From Mycoemilia scoparia (Eukaryota > Kickxellomycota > Kickxellomycetes > Kickxellales > Kickxellaceae), in contig JANBPU010000020.1 of NCBI GenBank assembly GCA_027575805.1, forward strand, positions 62,001 to 126,000: a stretch of DNA of 64,000 nucleotides, in the 5' to 3' direction. A model generated the notes under the pieces. The model did no database searches. It was not told where the DNA came from and was given only the letters and a program-made list of their open reading frames with translations. Below, in pieces: positions 34,279 through 45,904 of this stretch. Position 1 is the first letter of the stretch. Every line of letters begins with the position of its first letter. The position numbers were made by a program, and so were the translations under genes.

Positions 34279-36236
34279 ATGTATATTGATAGTGAAGACA
34301 CCGATACTCAGCATGGTACACATAATTTGCGTGTTTCGAATGAGGAGTGTGGCACAAATAAGAATAGCGTGGGAAAGTCAAATGGTGATGACACAAGCGA
34401 AAGCGAGTTTCGGCTCCTAAGGACCGAGGGGAGACTATCCATTTTGAGCGTTTCTTCGCTCCTTTCAAATAATGGAGAGTTTTGGTCTGATTCCATGTTA
34501 ATTGACACTACGCATAGTGGGAGTTTATTACCATCGATCCATGGGGAATTCCAAAGGGATGGTGTGACGAACTTAGCAATGTCGCATACACCAACAAATA
34601 TGCAGTATAGACCATCATCAATGCAGCTTTCTAGGCCGCTTTCAAATCAAGCTTCAGGCTCCAAGGTATATCGTATCCCCCCTATATACTCAATCCAAGG
34701 CCTCACATCCCGCATATCCAAATGCTACAAGATAGACAAGAGCAAGGCCATGGTCCTGCGCCACAGTTCACAAAGGCTATCTAAGCCAAATTTTAGACAG
34801 ACCGATCTGGTGGATTCTATCGGTGCAGCTTTTGGGCATTTATATACCGATCCAAAGGTAAATCATGCAGGTAGCGAGAGCGGTATTATGGAGTTGGATA
34901 CTGATTTACACCCAATGGCTCCATCTGGAGATGATGATTTTGATAGCACTGATTCCAAGCACAGGTCACCGCTAAAAGAATCAAGTAGTACAATTCCGCC
35001 CAAAGTTGGGAATGTCGCACAAAGGCGAGGGCAGAGGAAACTGGATATAAGAACCAGACATAGTCGTGTAGCAGTGGCCTTGGACAGGTGGATGCGTGAA
35101 GCCAAACCAGCCCAGTATCTAGTCAGAGTTCTTGGAAGTTCGGATACTGACACAATCTTTCGAGTCGTGAAGTCTGGTACCAGCGTCAATATCCGCGATG
35201 AGCTGGGAAGAACTCCCCTTCATATTGCATCGGCATCTGGAAGAGAAGACAATGTGAAGTTCCTGATATGCATGGGTGCTGATGTAAATGCCCTCGATAG
35301 CATGGGCAATACCCCATTAACACTTGGTAAGACATATCATAAAGTAATATCAGGCCTGGGTTTTGTGGGGGCTTAAAGTGTGCTAAGCCATGCCAATTGC
35401 GTTTGTTATTTTATAGCATCTACTGCCGCAAAATTCAACATTGTTCTCATTCTGCTTGAAAATGGTATGTATTACATCCCCACTCTTTGTTGTTATTTGC
35501 CAAAATACATTCCAGATATAACCTTTCGATGGGGTGTGTATAGGCGCCGACCAGAAGATCGGGCGGACACAGTTTTCTCCCCTCGATATGGCAAGAAGCA
35601 GGCTTCGACTCCTTCGTTCACAGCTAAAAAATATGCGGGTCATTTCGCCACAGAGTAAGCATGGACCAGGCAGCTATACGACTAGAAACACTCAAAACCG
35701 CCGGCAGCTGCTGATCCAAGTCTCACGGGACTGTATTCAGGTATGTGGTTTATAAATACACCACGTATTGTATTCCAATTTCTTTTGTGCCGGTACAATC
35801 ACGATCAATAGGGCTTACAAATCGATGTATGATGCTATTTCCATAGGTCATTAGACTCCTTCGATCCTTTTCTTCTGAAGCCAACAAAAATGGCAGCAGC
35901 TCTAGCCTTGAACTCGCATTCAAAAAGTTTGACGAAGCACAGACCAGTGAGCCATTTCCTTTGGCCCCTAAGGCAAAGTATGAGCTTGATGAGTTAGCCA
36001 CACAACTGCTGAGTCTGGGCCTGAGTAACAGTGACACAAAGCCAGGTGAAAAGCCGGAAAATCACCCAATAGGCAAGTCGGTGGAGAGTGCAGAGTCTAG
36101 CGAAGATGGCTTTAAGGGAGATGCTGCCAGTTCCAGTTCTCAAAATACTACAAAGAATGATACACTTGCCCGTGATATGGACCTTGTCTTGGAAAAGCTA
36201 AGCAATCTGATGGGTGACAGCAATGCTTATAGCTAA
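34279..36236 (+). CDS. Ankyrin-repeat protein, ANKRD54-like
   Basis: Four exons, 34279-35326, 35417-35464, 35544-35740, 35847-36236, give about 560 residues. A long disordered, Ser/Asp-rich N-terminus (about 1-250) precedes three ankyrin repeats: SVNIRDELGRTPLHIAS, GADVNALDSMGNTPLTLAS and GADQKIGRTQFSPLDMARSR. After the repeats comes a helical tail, with VIRLLRSF and a conserved-looking DELATQLLSLGLS and DLVLEKLSNLMG segment. Order and tail resemble animal ANKRD54, which has the same repeat-then-coiled-tail plan, but the N-terminal extension is much longer. Ankyrin repeats bind partner proteins; no catalytic residues are seen. The intron positions inside the repeats restore the ankyrin consensus exactly, supporting the model. 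Confidence 0.8.
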
Positions 36237-36587
36237 CTGCAGGTTGCTTACAGGGTTTATCCAGCTGTATCACGCCACTGATTCGATGGTGGCTTAGCCC
36301 CACAAAGCCTACTCAAATCAGGAGCATTGATGGACAAGAATCACTATGCAAGGACAGTTTAGATTTGAATGACTGATTTAATAAAAAGAAGCTTAGGGCG
36401 CGTGTTGATACGTTGTTGACCGGCTCTTTGGCCACCTGGCTATAGGCACTTGAATACACATGCACACACTCGCATAGGGTGCTCAATTGTATTCGATTCA
36501 AATACCTTTTGTTCTTAGCCAATATTTGCTTTTCTGCATTTCATTTTTAATTTCAATATTCTGCATTAAACACATTACTATTAGCAA
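36237..36587. other. Spacer between ANKRD54-like and ArAE genes
   Basis: About 350 bases with no gene; holds the terminator of one gene and promoter of the next, both on the plus strand. Confidence 0.5.
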
Positions 36588-39500
36588 ATGGCTAGAAAAA
36601 GAAACAAAGGAAAGCTTTCTAAAGCCCGTAGTAATAAACACAATATAGTCACTCTAAACAAAGCCGAGACAACCCCCACGCAGGCAGAAAGCGGGCCTAC
36701 AAAAGGCAATGACACTTTTAATGAAAATGTAAAAGACATGAACCAAGACAATAACGCAATTGTAGAAACTCAAAGGAACGTGAAGCAAGATACACCAGAG
36801 GAAGCCAAGTCTAGCGCTAAGCTTTCCTGCGCTACCCCAGCAGATACCCCACAGGGTCCAGGTCTTTCTCGCAACAGCAAAGATTGTGAGGATGACGATG
36901 ATCAGAAGGAATACACCGCTATTGAAAGCACCTACCAAGCATCGAAGGACCAGAGTTTTTCTTTTCAGCAATGTCATGGTGAACCGTCAAAAGCCAGTGA
37001 TGTTGGTGGTGACTCAGCTGCCTTAGATCAGAATGACCTCAAAGGAAAAGCGGCTGTCCCGCCACCCATTGCAAGACAAAAGACTGCTCCAGTATCACGT
37101 CCAGTATCGATGGCCTTTGGCCTCCATTCCAATTTAAATGGGTTTGCTAGAACCAGAAGAAATATACAGCCAAGCAGCCCAAACATTGAAAGTGATACCC
37201 TTGTTGGCGGAAAAAATGCTGCATCTCAGAGTGGTGGCATTGGAAAAGCCAAAACATACCAAGGGTCAGGTTCTACAGTTGAAGATTTTTCGATCTCTGT
37301 TGATAATTTTCCAGCCTCAAATGCTACGCCCAGCCGATATCCAGATAATAATAGGGGTGCTACTGAGAGTACTGCCCTCCTAACTCCAGACCAGGATAGT
37401 AATGGGGGTGGAAAACCGCCATCTCTTGCTGGGGGGTTAGTTAGAAAAATGGTTTCAAAATTGAAATCCAAGATCACTCTATCCCTTACTGAGCCACATA
37501 TTAAGGTCCTCAAGGCCACGACTGCATATGGGATTGCGTCTATATTTGCGTACACGCCATTTTTGAGAAACTTGCTAGGTGATGCTAGTTACATGTCTCC
37601 ACACCTTGTAGTTAACGCAACGATTTGGTTCCACGCCGCAAAAACTCGTAGTGGTTTGACCGAAGGTGCTGTGATCGGGCTGATCTGGCTGGTAACGTCA
37701 GTATCAGTGTCTTATATTTGTCTTGGAATATGTGAGTACTTGCATGAACAATTCGCATACAAGGGCCCAAGAGAGCCTAGTGCCTTTTCCAACAGCATCG
37801 GTATTAGCGCCAGAGAGGGCGGTCATAACGGAACCGAACCAGGATATTGGGATACTCTGCCCCTCTCCAAGGCCAGCAAGATGGTTTCGCTCACTATGCT
37901 CATGTTCATAGGGTGGTTTGTTGCGTTCTTCAAAGCCAATGCCAACCGCCCCTCAGTCAATACCGCATCAGCCATTTTCAATGTTGCGTTATACATTGTA
38001 TTTTGTCGTGAGGTCCCACTGGTTAACTACAAAGTTGCACTGGAAAATTCTCAGGGGCTGAGCGTTAAGGATCCCGAATCTCCTCCAGACAGTAGGATTG
38101 GGTGGCCATTTCCCAGTGACCAGCTAACCCTCGGACAGAGTGTTGGACAAAAAGCTATACATACATTGGTAGCTCTAAGCATTGGTTTATTTATAAGCGT
38201 TAACGTCGGATGGTGGCTGGCACCACGTACCGCAGCCTCCCAATTCCGCGGACAGCTATGCAAGTCATTTTTATCTCTATCAAATTTGCTTGAACAGCTT
38301 GGCCGCCCCTTCCTAGTCCTCAGTGATTCAAAGTACAACTTCAGATACACCACACCTCAAGATGGCCAAGCATCGCCAAACATCTCGTACGCAGACATTT
38401 CTCTTGGAGCCAAAAAGTCAGAGGAACTGAGAGCAACTCTTCGCTCGCATAGGAAACAGACGCTGTCTCTTAGAAAATCTCTCGATGCTGTACTCTTAGA
38501 ACCCAGCGAGTGGTATGTATGGGGGCATCGCCGAGAATTGAATAGACTAGTCCGCTGCCTCGATGGGCTGTCCATACATTTGTCCAGTATGGGAAGCGGA
38601 ATCGAGCTCCAACATGCTCTATGGAACCGCCATGTGGTAAAAAGCACCTTTTCCTTGGACCGGGAGGCTAGTGCCAATCAAAATGACACTGATGTGACCA
38701 TTCCATTCGATAACAAGGCCATTCAGACTATGCTTCTGGTTATGTACCAGGTAAGTAAGCCCATAGTCGAGCTGACGGATGCCTGCAAACAGTCGATAAA
38801 AAATATCCACGATATAATTGATGAGAGCTTAAAGCCGAGTGCAGTGAACAAATCTGACTCTGATACAGAGTCGCTGCCAGATGTCAGTACATCGACAGTG
38901 CTTGACCGTGTAACAGCGATACAGCGGGATATTGACGAAGCTCTATCTGCATTTGAGGTGCACTATGAAGACTCTGTAAACATTTTGGCAACACGATTGC
39001 TAGACGAGGAGGAATTCTCTCAAAATTCGAGCTGCTCTAGCAATGATGACATCGATGAACAGAGATGCCATGGAACGAAAATCGATAATATTAGGAATGC
39101 AGCCTTGGACTATTTCAACCAGGGAGCAGTTCCTTCCGCTAGTCTGACTCCAGCAGAGGAGCAGCTATTTGTCATGTTTTTCTTTGTATTTGGCTTACGA
39201 GAATTTACCACAGAGTTTCACAGGATTCTCCCATATGTTGCTGATGCGTGTAAAGAACTGCCTCCAGCCGGAAACAGTGTAGTGTGGGCCTTGAGGAACC
39301 CCAGGTCCCTTGTAGTTCAAACTCGCAAAGGACTAAAGTGGGTGCGAAGTATCGCCATGGGGCTTCTTGACACCGGTGCTACAACTACCCTTGAGTCAAG
39401 ACAAGAGCTTGAGATGTCAGACCCACGTGCATTACATAACCCAAGGCCTCATAGCAAAGTGCAAAGGGTTGGGTACCGGTTTTGGCGACTGAGCCTTTGG

Positions 39501-41480
39501 CTTCGTCAGCTCAATGTCAAGTTTGCATTCAAATATGCTATCCTAACTACTTTGCTGTCGCTTCCGGCATTTTGGTCCTGGAGCAGCTATTCGTGGTATC
39601 GCACTTACCGTGGTGAATGGTCTGTAATTTCAGCGGCAGCCATCCTGGTGCCCACAGTAGGAGGAACATCTCTGACAGGCATATACCGCACTCTCGGAAC
39701 ATTTGTTGGTGGTGGATGCGCTTTTCTAGTATACCAAATATCTCAGGGCAATGGGTTTATTGCGTATATATTATCTGTTCTCTTCTCGATCCCGTGCTAC
39801 AACTTGATGATCAATTCAAAGTATCCCAGGATGGGCCAGTTCTCACTCATTACCTATGGGGTTGTTTTAATCAACAAGTGGATTGCGCCCGATGACAAGG
39901 ATTATAGCATCTCTAAATTGACCATATCGAGGTCTCTATCCGTCTCCATTGGTGTTGCTGCTGGAATGCTGTTTACAACATACATATGGCCCTATGAGGC
40001 CCGTGTACGCTTGCGCCAGGCCACAAGTCTATGGCTATTGTCATTCAGTGTTCTATATGATCGTCTGTGGAGGCTTGGATGGTCTTCTTATGCAATGGAT
40101 GATTCCCAGGCCACGCCAATTGCAGCTATGGCCAGTCAGGATGTGCCCCCACTGAATACCGATGTTGATGAGAATGAGCCCATAACAACTGTTCGCGAGT
40201 ACTTACAGATGGAGATGTATTTACAACAGTCTCTGCTTGAAATTGACTCACTACTGTCCGACACGCAAAATGAGCCACGTCTCAAAGGGCCGTTGCCAAT
40301 TGACACTTATCGCAAGGTGCTTGTTGCCTGTCAGCGGCTTTTGGATGCAATGGTGTCTGCCAGGTGGTCCATGCTGCCAATTTCAACATCTATTGGGACT
40401 GCTCAGGAAATCTTGGACCATGTCTCTACCCAGCCCCTTATAAGAGGAAACTATAATAACTATTCAAATAAAGATATTGGTCTGTCCCGGGAAGCCCAAG
40501 ATTATGGTGCTCCACCAACATCAAGACAAACACCTTATGTCCATGGTAGGTATCCCAACACTGATTTTGACTCATCTCGCAGACTGACGATGAATTCCGA
40601 TATCCTTAGTTCCTATCTTGATATGCCATTGGCATTTGCCTCCTCCACTGTCCTCAATACCGGAGGATTCTATCAAACAGGGGACAATAATAAAAGCAGG
40701 AAACACAATATTCACAGCAACTACAACCTCGCTTCTACCAGCCATGTCCAGCCAGCTATTCCACCAACAACACCAACAGCCCAGCCTCCTTCATCTTCTG
40801 CCCTCCTCTCAGTGCCGAACTCTGCCCAGGATGGGCCCTACTCTAAACTGAACATGGCATCCCTGGATTTGTCCATGACCAATGACATACTTGATTCTGA
40901 ACTCATTGCTAAGCGTGTCAACCAAGAGCTTCTGCTTCCTACAGCCAAACAGCGCGATCAACTTGACGGCTTAATCACGCTAAGTTTGTATGTATTGGCA
41001 TCTGCCCTTATCCTTAAATCGCCCTTACCTCCTTTGCTCCCACCTGTTGCTTCTGCATACAACCAGCTGGCAGATCATATAAAGAATATCATTATTCCAA
41101 AGATGGCCAGCGAGCTTGAAGTCATGATGGACACCCATATTTCCAGGCTCACTCAACAACAACAACCGAGCTTATCCACATCGAAAACCTTTGATAAAAA
41201 TAATGGCTATTCCCACACTGTTGGTAGTCCATTACTTTCTGCAAATTTGAGCAGCTTTAGCCAAGCAATAAAGTCTGCTGGTAACAATGGGAGCCCTAAC
41301 TCTGGACATAGCGAAACTCGCGAGGAGCTTGTCAGTAGAGTTTTGAGCCGCAAGAGATATGTCTTTTACTACACCCATGTCCTTTTGGCTGGAGAGGTAG
41401 TTCGTGAGCTCGATTTCCTAGGCCAAGAAATGCAAAAACTCTTTGGCTGTTTGAATCCGGGTAGCAATAAGCACAGATAA
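36588..41480 (+). CDS. Large ArAE/FUSC-type membrane protein (DUF2421/DUF2422-like)
   Basis: Intronless, 1630 residues. A disordered N-terminus (about 1-290) is followed by a first cluster of hydrophobic helices (about 300-550, for example VIGLIWLVTSVSVSYICLGI, MVSLTMLMFIGWFVAFF and IHTLVALSIGLFISVNVGWW). A large cytosolic helical region follows, then a second cluster (about 985-1160, for example YAILTTLLSLPAFWSW, GTFVGGGCAFLVYQI and FTTYIWPYEARVRLRQA). The rest is a cytosolic tail with low-complexity stretches near 1330-1430. This two-block plan matches fungal proteins related to the aromatic acid exporter / fusaric acid resistance superfamily, which include the yeast BRE4-type brefeldin-sensitivity protein. 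A transport role across the plasma membrane or endosome is inferred from family; the substrate is unknown. Confidence 0.85.
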   Translation: MARKRNKGKLSKARSNKHNIVTLNKAETTPTQAESGPTKGNDTFNENVKDMNQDNNAIVETQRNVKQDTPEEAKSSAKLSCATPADTPQGPGLSRNSKDCEDDDDQKEYTAIESTYQASKDQSFSFQQCHGEPSKASDVGGDSAALDQNDLKGKAAVPPPIARQKTAPVSRPVSMAFGLHSNLNGFARTRRNIQPSSPNIESDTLVGGKNAASQSGGIGKAKTYQGSGSTVEDFSISVDNFPASNATPSRYPDNNRGATESTALLTPDQDSNGGGKPPSLAGGLVRKMVSKLKSKITLSLTEPHIKVLKATTAYGIASIFAYTPFLRNLLGDASYMSPHLVVNATIWFHAAKTRSGLTEGAVIGLIWLVTSVSVSYICLGICEYLHEQFAYKGPREPSAFSNSIGISAREGGHNGTEPGYWDTLPLSKASKMVSLTMLMFIGWFVAFFKANANRPSVNTASAIFNVALYIVFCREVPLVNYKVALENSQGLSVKDPESPPDSRIGWPFPSDQLTLGQSVGQKAIHTLVALSIGLFISVNVGWWLAPRTAASQFRGQLCKSFLSLSNLLEQLGRPFLVLSDSKYNFRYTTPQDGQASPNISYADISLGAKKSEELRATLRSHRKQTLSLRKSLDAVLLEPSEWYVWGHRRELNRLVRCLDGLSIHLSSMGSGIELQHALWNRHVVKSTFSLDREASANQNDTDVTIPFDNKAIQTMLLVMYQVSKPIVELTDACKQSIKNIHDIIDESLKPSAVNKSDSDTESLPDVSTSTVLDRVTAIQRDIDEALSAFEVHYEDSVNILATRLLDEEEFSQNSSCSSNDDIDEQRCHGTKIDNIRNAALDYFNQGAVPSASLTPAEEQLFVMFFFVFGLREFTTEFHRILPYVADACKELPPAGNSVVWALRNPRSLVVQTRKGLKWVRSIAMGLLDTGATTTLESRQELEMSDPRALHNPRPHSKVQRVGYRFWRLSLWLRQLNVKFAFKYAILTTLLSLPAFWSWSSYSWYRTYRGEWSVISAAAILVPTVGGTSLTGIYRTLGTFVGGGCAFLVYQISQGNGFIAYILSVLFSIPCYNLMINSKYPRMGQFSLITYGVVLINKWIAPDDKDYSISKLTISRSLSVSIGVAAGMLFTTYIWPYEARVRLRQATSLWLLSFSVLYDRLWRLGWSSYAMDDSQATPIAAMASQDVPPLNTDVDENEPITTVREYLQMEMYLQQSLLEIDSLLSDTQNEPRLKGPLPIDTYRKVLVACQRLLDAMVSARWSMLPISTSIGTAQEILDHVSTQPLIRGNYNNYSNKDIGLSREAQDYGAPPTSRQTPYVHGRYPNTDFDSSRRLTMNSDILSSYLDMPLAFASSTVLNTGGFYQTGDNNKSRKHNIHSNYNLASTSHVQPAIPPTTPTAQPPSSSALLSVPNSAQDGPYSKLNMASLDLSMTNDILDSELIAKRVNQELLLPTAKQRDQLDGLITLSLYVLASALILKSPLPPLLPPVASAYNQLADHIKNIIIPKMASELEVMMDTHISRLTQQQQPSLSTSKTFDKNNGYSHTVGSPLLSANLSSFSQAIKSAGNNGSPNSGHSETREELVSRVLSRKRYVFYYTHVLLAGEVVRELDFLGQEMQKLFGCLNPGSNKHR

Positions 41481-41854
41481 AATAACCAAATTTATGATTA
41501 TAAAAGAAACGTATCCAAACATTTGCTTTTTTGGCTTTAATGACTTTATTCAATAAACATCACGATTGCTTTATAATTCTTACTTGATGCAGGTCAATTT
41601 CATGAAGATATTATTCAGCGTTTTAGACTAATATGTATACGCTGTCGCTAAAGGAACAAAACGAATGCACTAAATGTATTAGAAAAATTTACTATTGATT
41701 CCACAGATTTATGCTTTTTGCTTTTTTCAAGAGGAAAGAAAGGCAATAAAGCTGCAAGCACGTGCTAGTGTTTGACATCAAAACAATACACCTAAAATGT
41801 TTGTGTAGCTACTTTTTGTTCGCTTTTTCTGTCAGTACCAGATTTCAGAATAGT
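41481..41854. other. Convergent spacer
   Basis: 374 bases between two convergent stop codons, AT-rich, with TTCAATAAAC near 41549. No gene seen. Confidence 0.55.
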
Positions 41855-44800
41855 CTACAAAGAGTCGTGCTTCTCTTCATCACCATTGGTGTCGTCTTCT
41901 GAATTCCTCTTCAGCAGCCTTCCTCTAACATAGGGAGGAAGCAGGTTCCAATACTCATATATTTTGCTTTCTGGACTAGAATTCGAAGAGTCAGAACCTG
42001 TGATTGGAAGGTACGTAGGGATAGACCATTCTGCGGTAAAACAGCTGTCTTCATCTCGGGCATTTGAATTCAAGTTTGTCAGTGATCCAGTCTCATTTTG
42101 ATGCTTGGCATATCTAAGTGCTGTTACTGCTTGGATATGGCCTTTTTCGAGTGCAATATCAAGTGGGAGTTTTCCATCTGCGTTTCCAATGTTCCAATCC
42201 GCTAGTCTTCTTACAAGATACCATATCATTGCTGCATTACCATCATAGGCAGCCAAACCTAAACAGGTTCCCATGGATATCCTGCACGACGTATCAGATT
42301 TGGGTTGTTCAGTAGCATTTTCAGCAGGCTGCTTGGCTTTCAAGTTAACCTGTCCCTTCCACATAATAATAAGCTCGGACATCCCAAAGTCTCCGAGCGC
42401 AACCGCTTCCATAAGAGGTGTTGTTCCAGTTTCATTATCATAATAGTTTGGGTCCGCGCCATTGGCCAGGGCCATCAAGGCAGCGGGCAAGTTGGCGGAG
42501 CAGGCAGCTTCATGAAGCATTTGATCTGGAATACTACCATCATCGGACACTAGGAAGCTCTTCTCTATGTATTTGGCTTTTATAAATGCCTCAGTTTCCG
42601 ATCTGGGTGAGCCTGGATTTGGCTTTTTGATAGAGTCCTTTAGATCGTTGGCTTCAGAAAGACCCGCTTCATAGACCTTGTTGACCTCATGGTTTCCAAG
42701 CCTGAGCATGATCTGTAGTAACTCTGGCTCCCACTTGTCGAGGTTAAGCGAACGAACCTTAGTAACGTGAACTCCAAGGCTGCGGTGAATGCCAGAGCAC
42801 TGAATGCAGAGTAGTGATCCATAAGTTATAGAAGCCCATTCGGGATCAGGGCGGTCACAATCCACACAGGAGAAGGAATACCTGGCAAAATGTTGCTTTA
42901 AAACTGACTGTATTGAAATGTTGCCTGAAAGGCCTGCTGTTCCGGGTGGTGTAGATGAGCGAATGTCGCCTGAACCAGAAATGGTAAAAATGTTTGGAGC
43001 AGTTTTTGGCGTATTGTTTCCAGCCCTTTTTGGGGGAGGACTCATTGTGGATGTTGGTGACGAAATACCGGAATTTTCTGTAAGAAGTCCTACATTCTGG
43101 TCATTGTGGGCATATAGCGCGAGCTGAATGGCATGCGTCAACCACCTTAGCCATTCGGCAGCATCAAGCTCGGTTTCTGCCTGCAATATATATGTCCTTG
43201 ATGGAGCAAACAAAGAAAATGAGTTTCTTCGGTCGTTTCCAGGTGAATCCTTGACCATGCATAAGTGCAAGGGTATTTCCAGGGCATCTTTTTTATCATT
43301 TCTGCTGTAGTGCACAAGGGTGGTGTCAGATACCTCGAACCACCTACGCTGATACGTGGTCATGATTGTGTTGTGTGAACGGAGAAACAGATAGCCACTA
43401 ATTGAAAATGGCTCCTTGGTAACAATGATCCTAGGAAGCTCGAAAGCAATTTCAAGCGCTTTTTCTGAAACAGTTGGCTTATTCTTTGGGTTGTGATCAA
43501 TCTAGAAAGATAATTACCAAAGAATTCATCAGCATCAACTTACAAAGGTTTGTTTTTAAGTAGCTGACAGATAAGTGCTATTTTCTTACATTTTCGTTTT
43601 GACTTCCAGATGCGTTTGATATAAATCTGCTTGCACGATCAAATGTAGAACGCAAAGGATTTATTGCAGCCCCAATGCTGTGCATAATATCGCCAGCACT
43701 ATTCTTGCTGGCTTCACCAGAAGATGGTAGGGGTGAACGGCTGCTATCAGGACCATCTGTCTGATCCAACTTTTCGTAACCGTCATCATCGCCATGGGAA
43801 AATTCCTTGTTCTCTCTGTACAACTATTTAAATGTCAGGATCCACTTGTTATTATTTGAAGGTCGATTTAGAAGTAGACTGCGCTTGGAAATCTCACTTA
43901 CTGCATTATGTACCGACTTTGATGCTTCGAGATAATCTTGGGAGCTCTTTTTCGTGTCCTCGAGGTGAGCTACATTATGACAGATGTTATTATAACCATA
44001 TTAGTATTAATTCATACCATTGGTGGCGATTGATATATATATATGTGCACTCACTTCCTAGCTCATGCATCGTGGGTTCAAAGTCTTGCATCAAGGCATA
44101 GGTTTGCTGAAAAAAGGCATGCTGAGCATACATCAGTGTCCATACCTGTAGAGATAATAAAAAGAAATTAAGGTGTTAGAAATAGCTCATCTGAGATAGG
44201 CACTTTATATGTTGCAGAAAAACGAGGCTCACCATTTCTGCACATTCCAGCCGTTTCACTGACATTACGGAATTCAAAGATATAGAATACTTTTGCGATT
44301 GGGATATGTACTTCCTCTTTAAATAGCTCACTTCTCTCGTTGACTGTAAATTAGTATATATATATTTATATATTAGTCCTGAATTCTACTTGATGACATT
44401 TTTGGTTAAAGAGACATTTACCTGCACTAGCCCAGGGTCAGAGGCCTTTTTTGCTAATAGCTTCCCCAATGATCCCTCATAAGCACTCTGACTAGACTCA
44501 ACATCTCTCTTTTCTTTCTATTATAATAGCAATGCGTTGATATGTGGCTGTTGGTAGGTTTGGTGATAAAATCCCGTATAGTATTAATAACAAACCTTTA
44601 TATCGCTAACTTCTGCCTGGAGCATTTCTTTTAATGGCTGAATAAGAAGATTTTCGAGCTGGGTACACTAATGTAGACATTGTCCATTAGTCACCGCATT
44701 AGTATCTATGTAAATGATGCCGAACCCATGTATTGTAATCGAATGCCTACCAAGATTATCCGACTCTTTTCTATATTCTGCAATAGACTCTGGAACTGAT

Positions 44801-45292
44801 TGAGCGATCTATCTAACGTTTGTATTATAGTATACGCTTAGGATCAGAATTTTTCAGAATTCTTCAAGATCATACCTTGCCTATGAGAATAGCGCAGACT
44901 TACCAACCACTGGGTCATCAGTAGCCCCAGACCATGCCAATTCCAGAAGCTGCTTTATGGCACTATCAAACTTCCCACTAAAGTCTATTCAGAGTTGTTT
45001 ACCATTTATGCACAATCCAATAGCAAGAAATCCGTTAATAACAGTTAGAATAAACCAAATTGGGTCTATACCCAATTCACAGTCCATTATTCCAATGAAC
45101 ATTTATATAATTGCAACACGTACCTTCAGAAGAAGCCAGAAGGTCATTGCATGCCCTAATAGTTCGAATTGAGGTCTGTTCAAATTGAGAGGCCTTGTCT
45201 TCCGCCTCCACAACTTTTTGTCTATAGCTTGGTGAATCGAGAATGCAGTCATGAGCATCTAATAGCTCATTTTGGATATATCCTAAAGCCAT
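41855..45292 (-). CDS. BAR-PH-ArfGAP-ankyrin protein (ACAP/Csx2-like)
   Basis: GTPase-activating protein for Arf GTPases, acting on curved membranes in vesicle traffic. Ten exons in 11 kept segments on the minus strand: 45292-45124, 44984-44904, 44812-44751, 44667-44596, 44517-44422, 44343-44233, 44145-44055, 43969-43902, 43823-43590 and 43501-41855; about 876 residues with all phases consistent. Residues 1-250 form a BAR-type helical domain (DFSGKFDSAIKQLLELAWS, VWTLMYAQHAFFQQTY). A PH domain spans about 358-455 (SGYLFLR, YQRRWFEV, AAEWLRWLTHA). The ArfGAP zinc finger is C540-x2-C543-x16-C560-x2-C563 with arginine finger R568 (GIHRSLGVHVTKVRSL). Ankyrin repeats cover about 655-790. The order equals animal ACAP1-3 and fission yeast Csx2. 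The multi-exon BAR part contrasts with the single long exon for the rest. Confidence 0.92.
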
Positions 45293-45904
45293 GACTAGTA
45301 AGCGTGGCGTTATTATTTTACACACGCATATATAAAAAAGTAAAAAGGGTGAAACAAGGAGCACCAAATTATAAACAGCAAACTTGAACTTAAAAACACA
45401 ATGAATTGTATGCTATTTTTGGCAAGTGACGTTGCTGAATGCCATTTTTGCTTTAGTGTTCAGATTTTAACTACAGCCAATAGCTAAACTTTACATAATT
45501 CCCTATTTGGGATAGCGAGCTAATAGTCCAAGCATTTGTTTAAAAGTATGACATTTAATAAGTTTATTTTGCCCTACTGGGTATAGCTTAACTAGCCAAT
45601 AACCACGCACATACATTAAATAGTCTAATCCCGCAAAGTATTAGGAGAAAATTGAAACTATGAAATTGTGCGTGCACCATGTACAATTAGCCATTTTGGC
45701 TATAATCTACATAATATCACAACATCCGTCTGATCATAGGTCAAACGCTGCAATTTATTAGGATCTTGTATGCACTTGAGTTTCTTGTACAGTTATACCA
45801 ACAAACACTCGTTTTACAAGCATCAGAGTTAATCCACATTTTGTTAACAAAGGGTGGAAATCTTGTTCAGCGCCAAGTTGATTCCAAATCGTGGTCAACA
45901 AAAG
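45293..45904. other. Divergent promoter region
   Basis: About 610 AT-rich bases between the ArfGAP gene (minus) and the unknown gene (plus). No motif stands out. Confidence 0.5.

Noticed and set aside
44060..44085. GGTTCAAAGTC resembling a tRNA B box
   Set aside because: No matching acceptor, D or anticodon stem around it, and the sequence is coding in the ArfGAP BAR domain.
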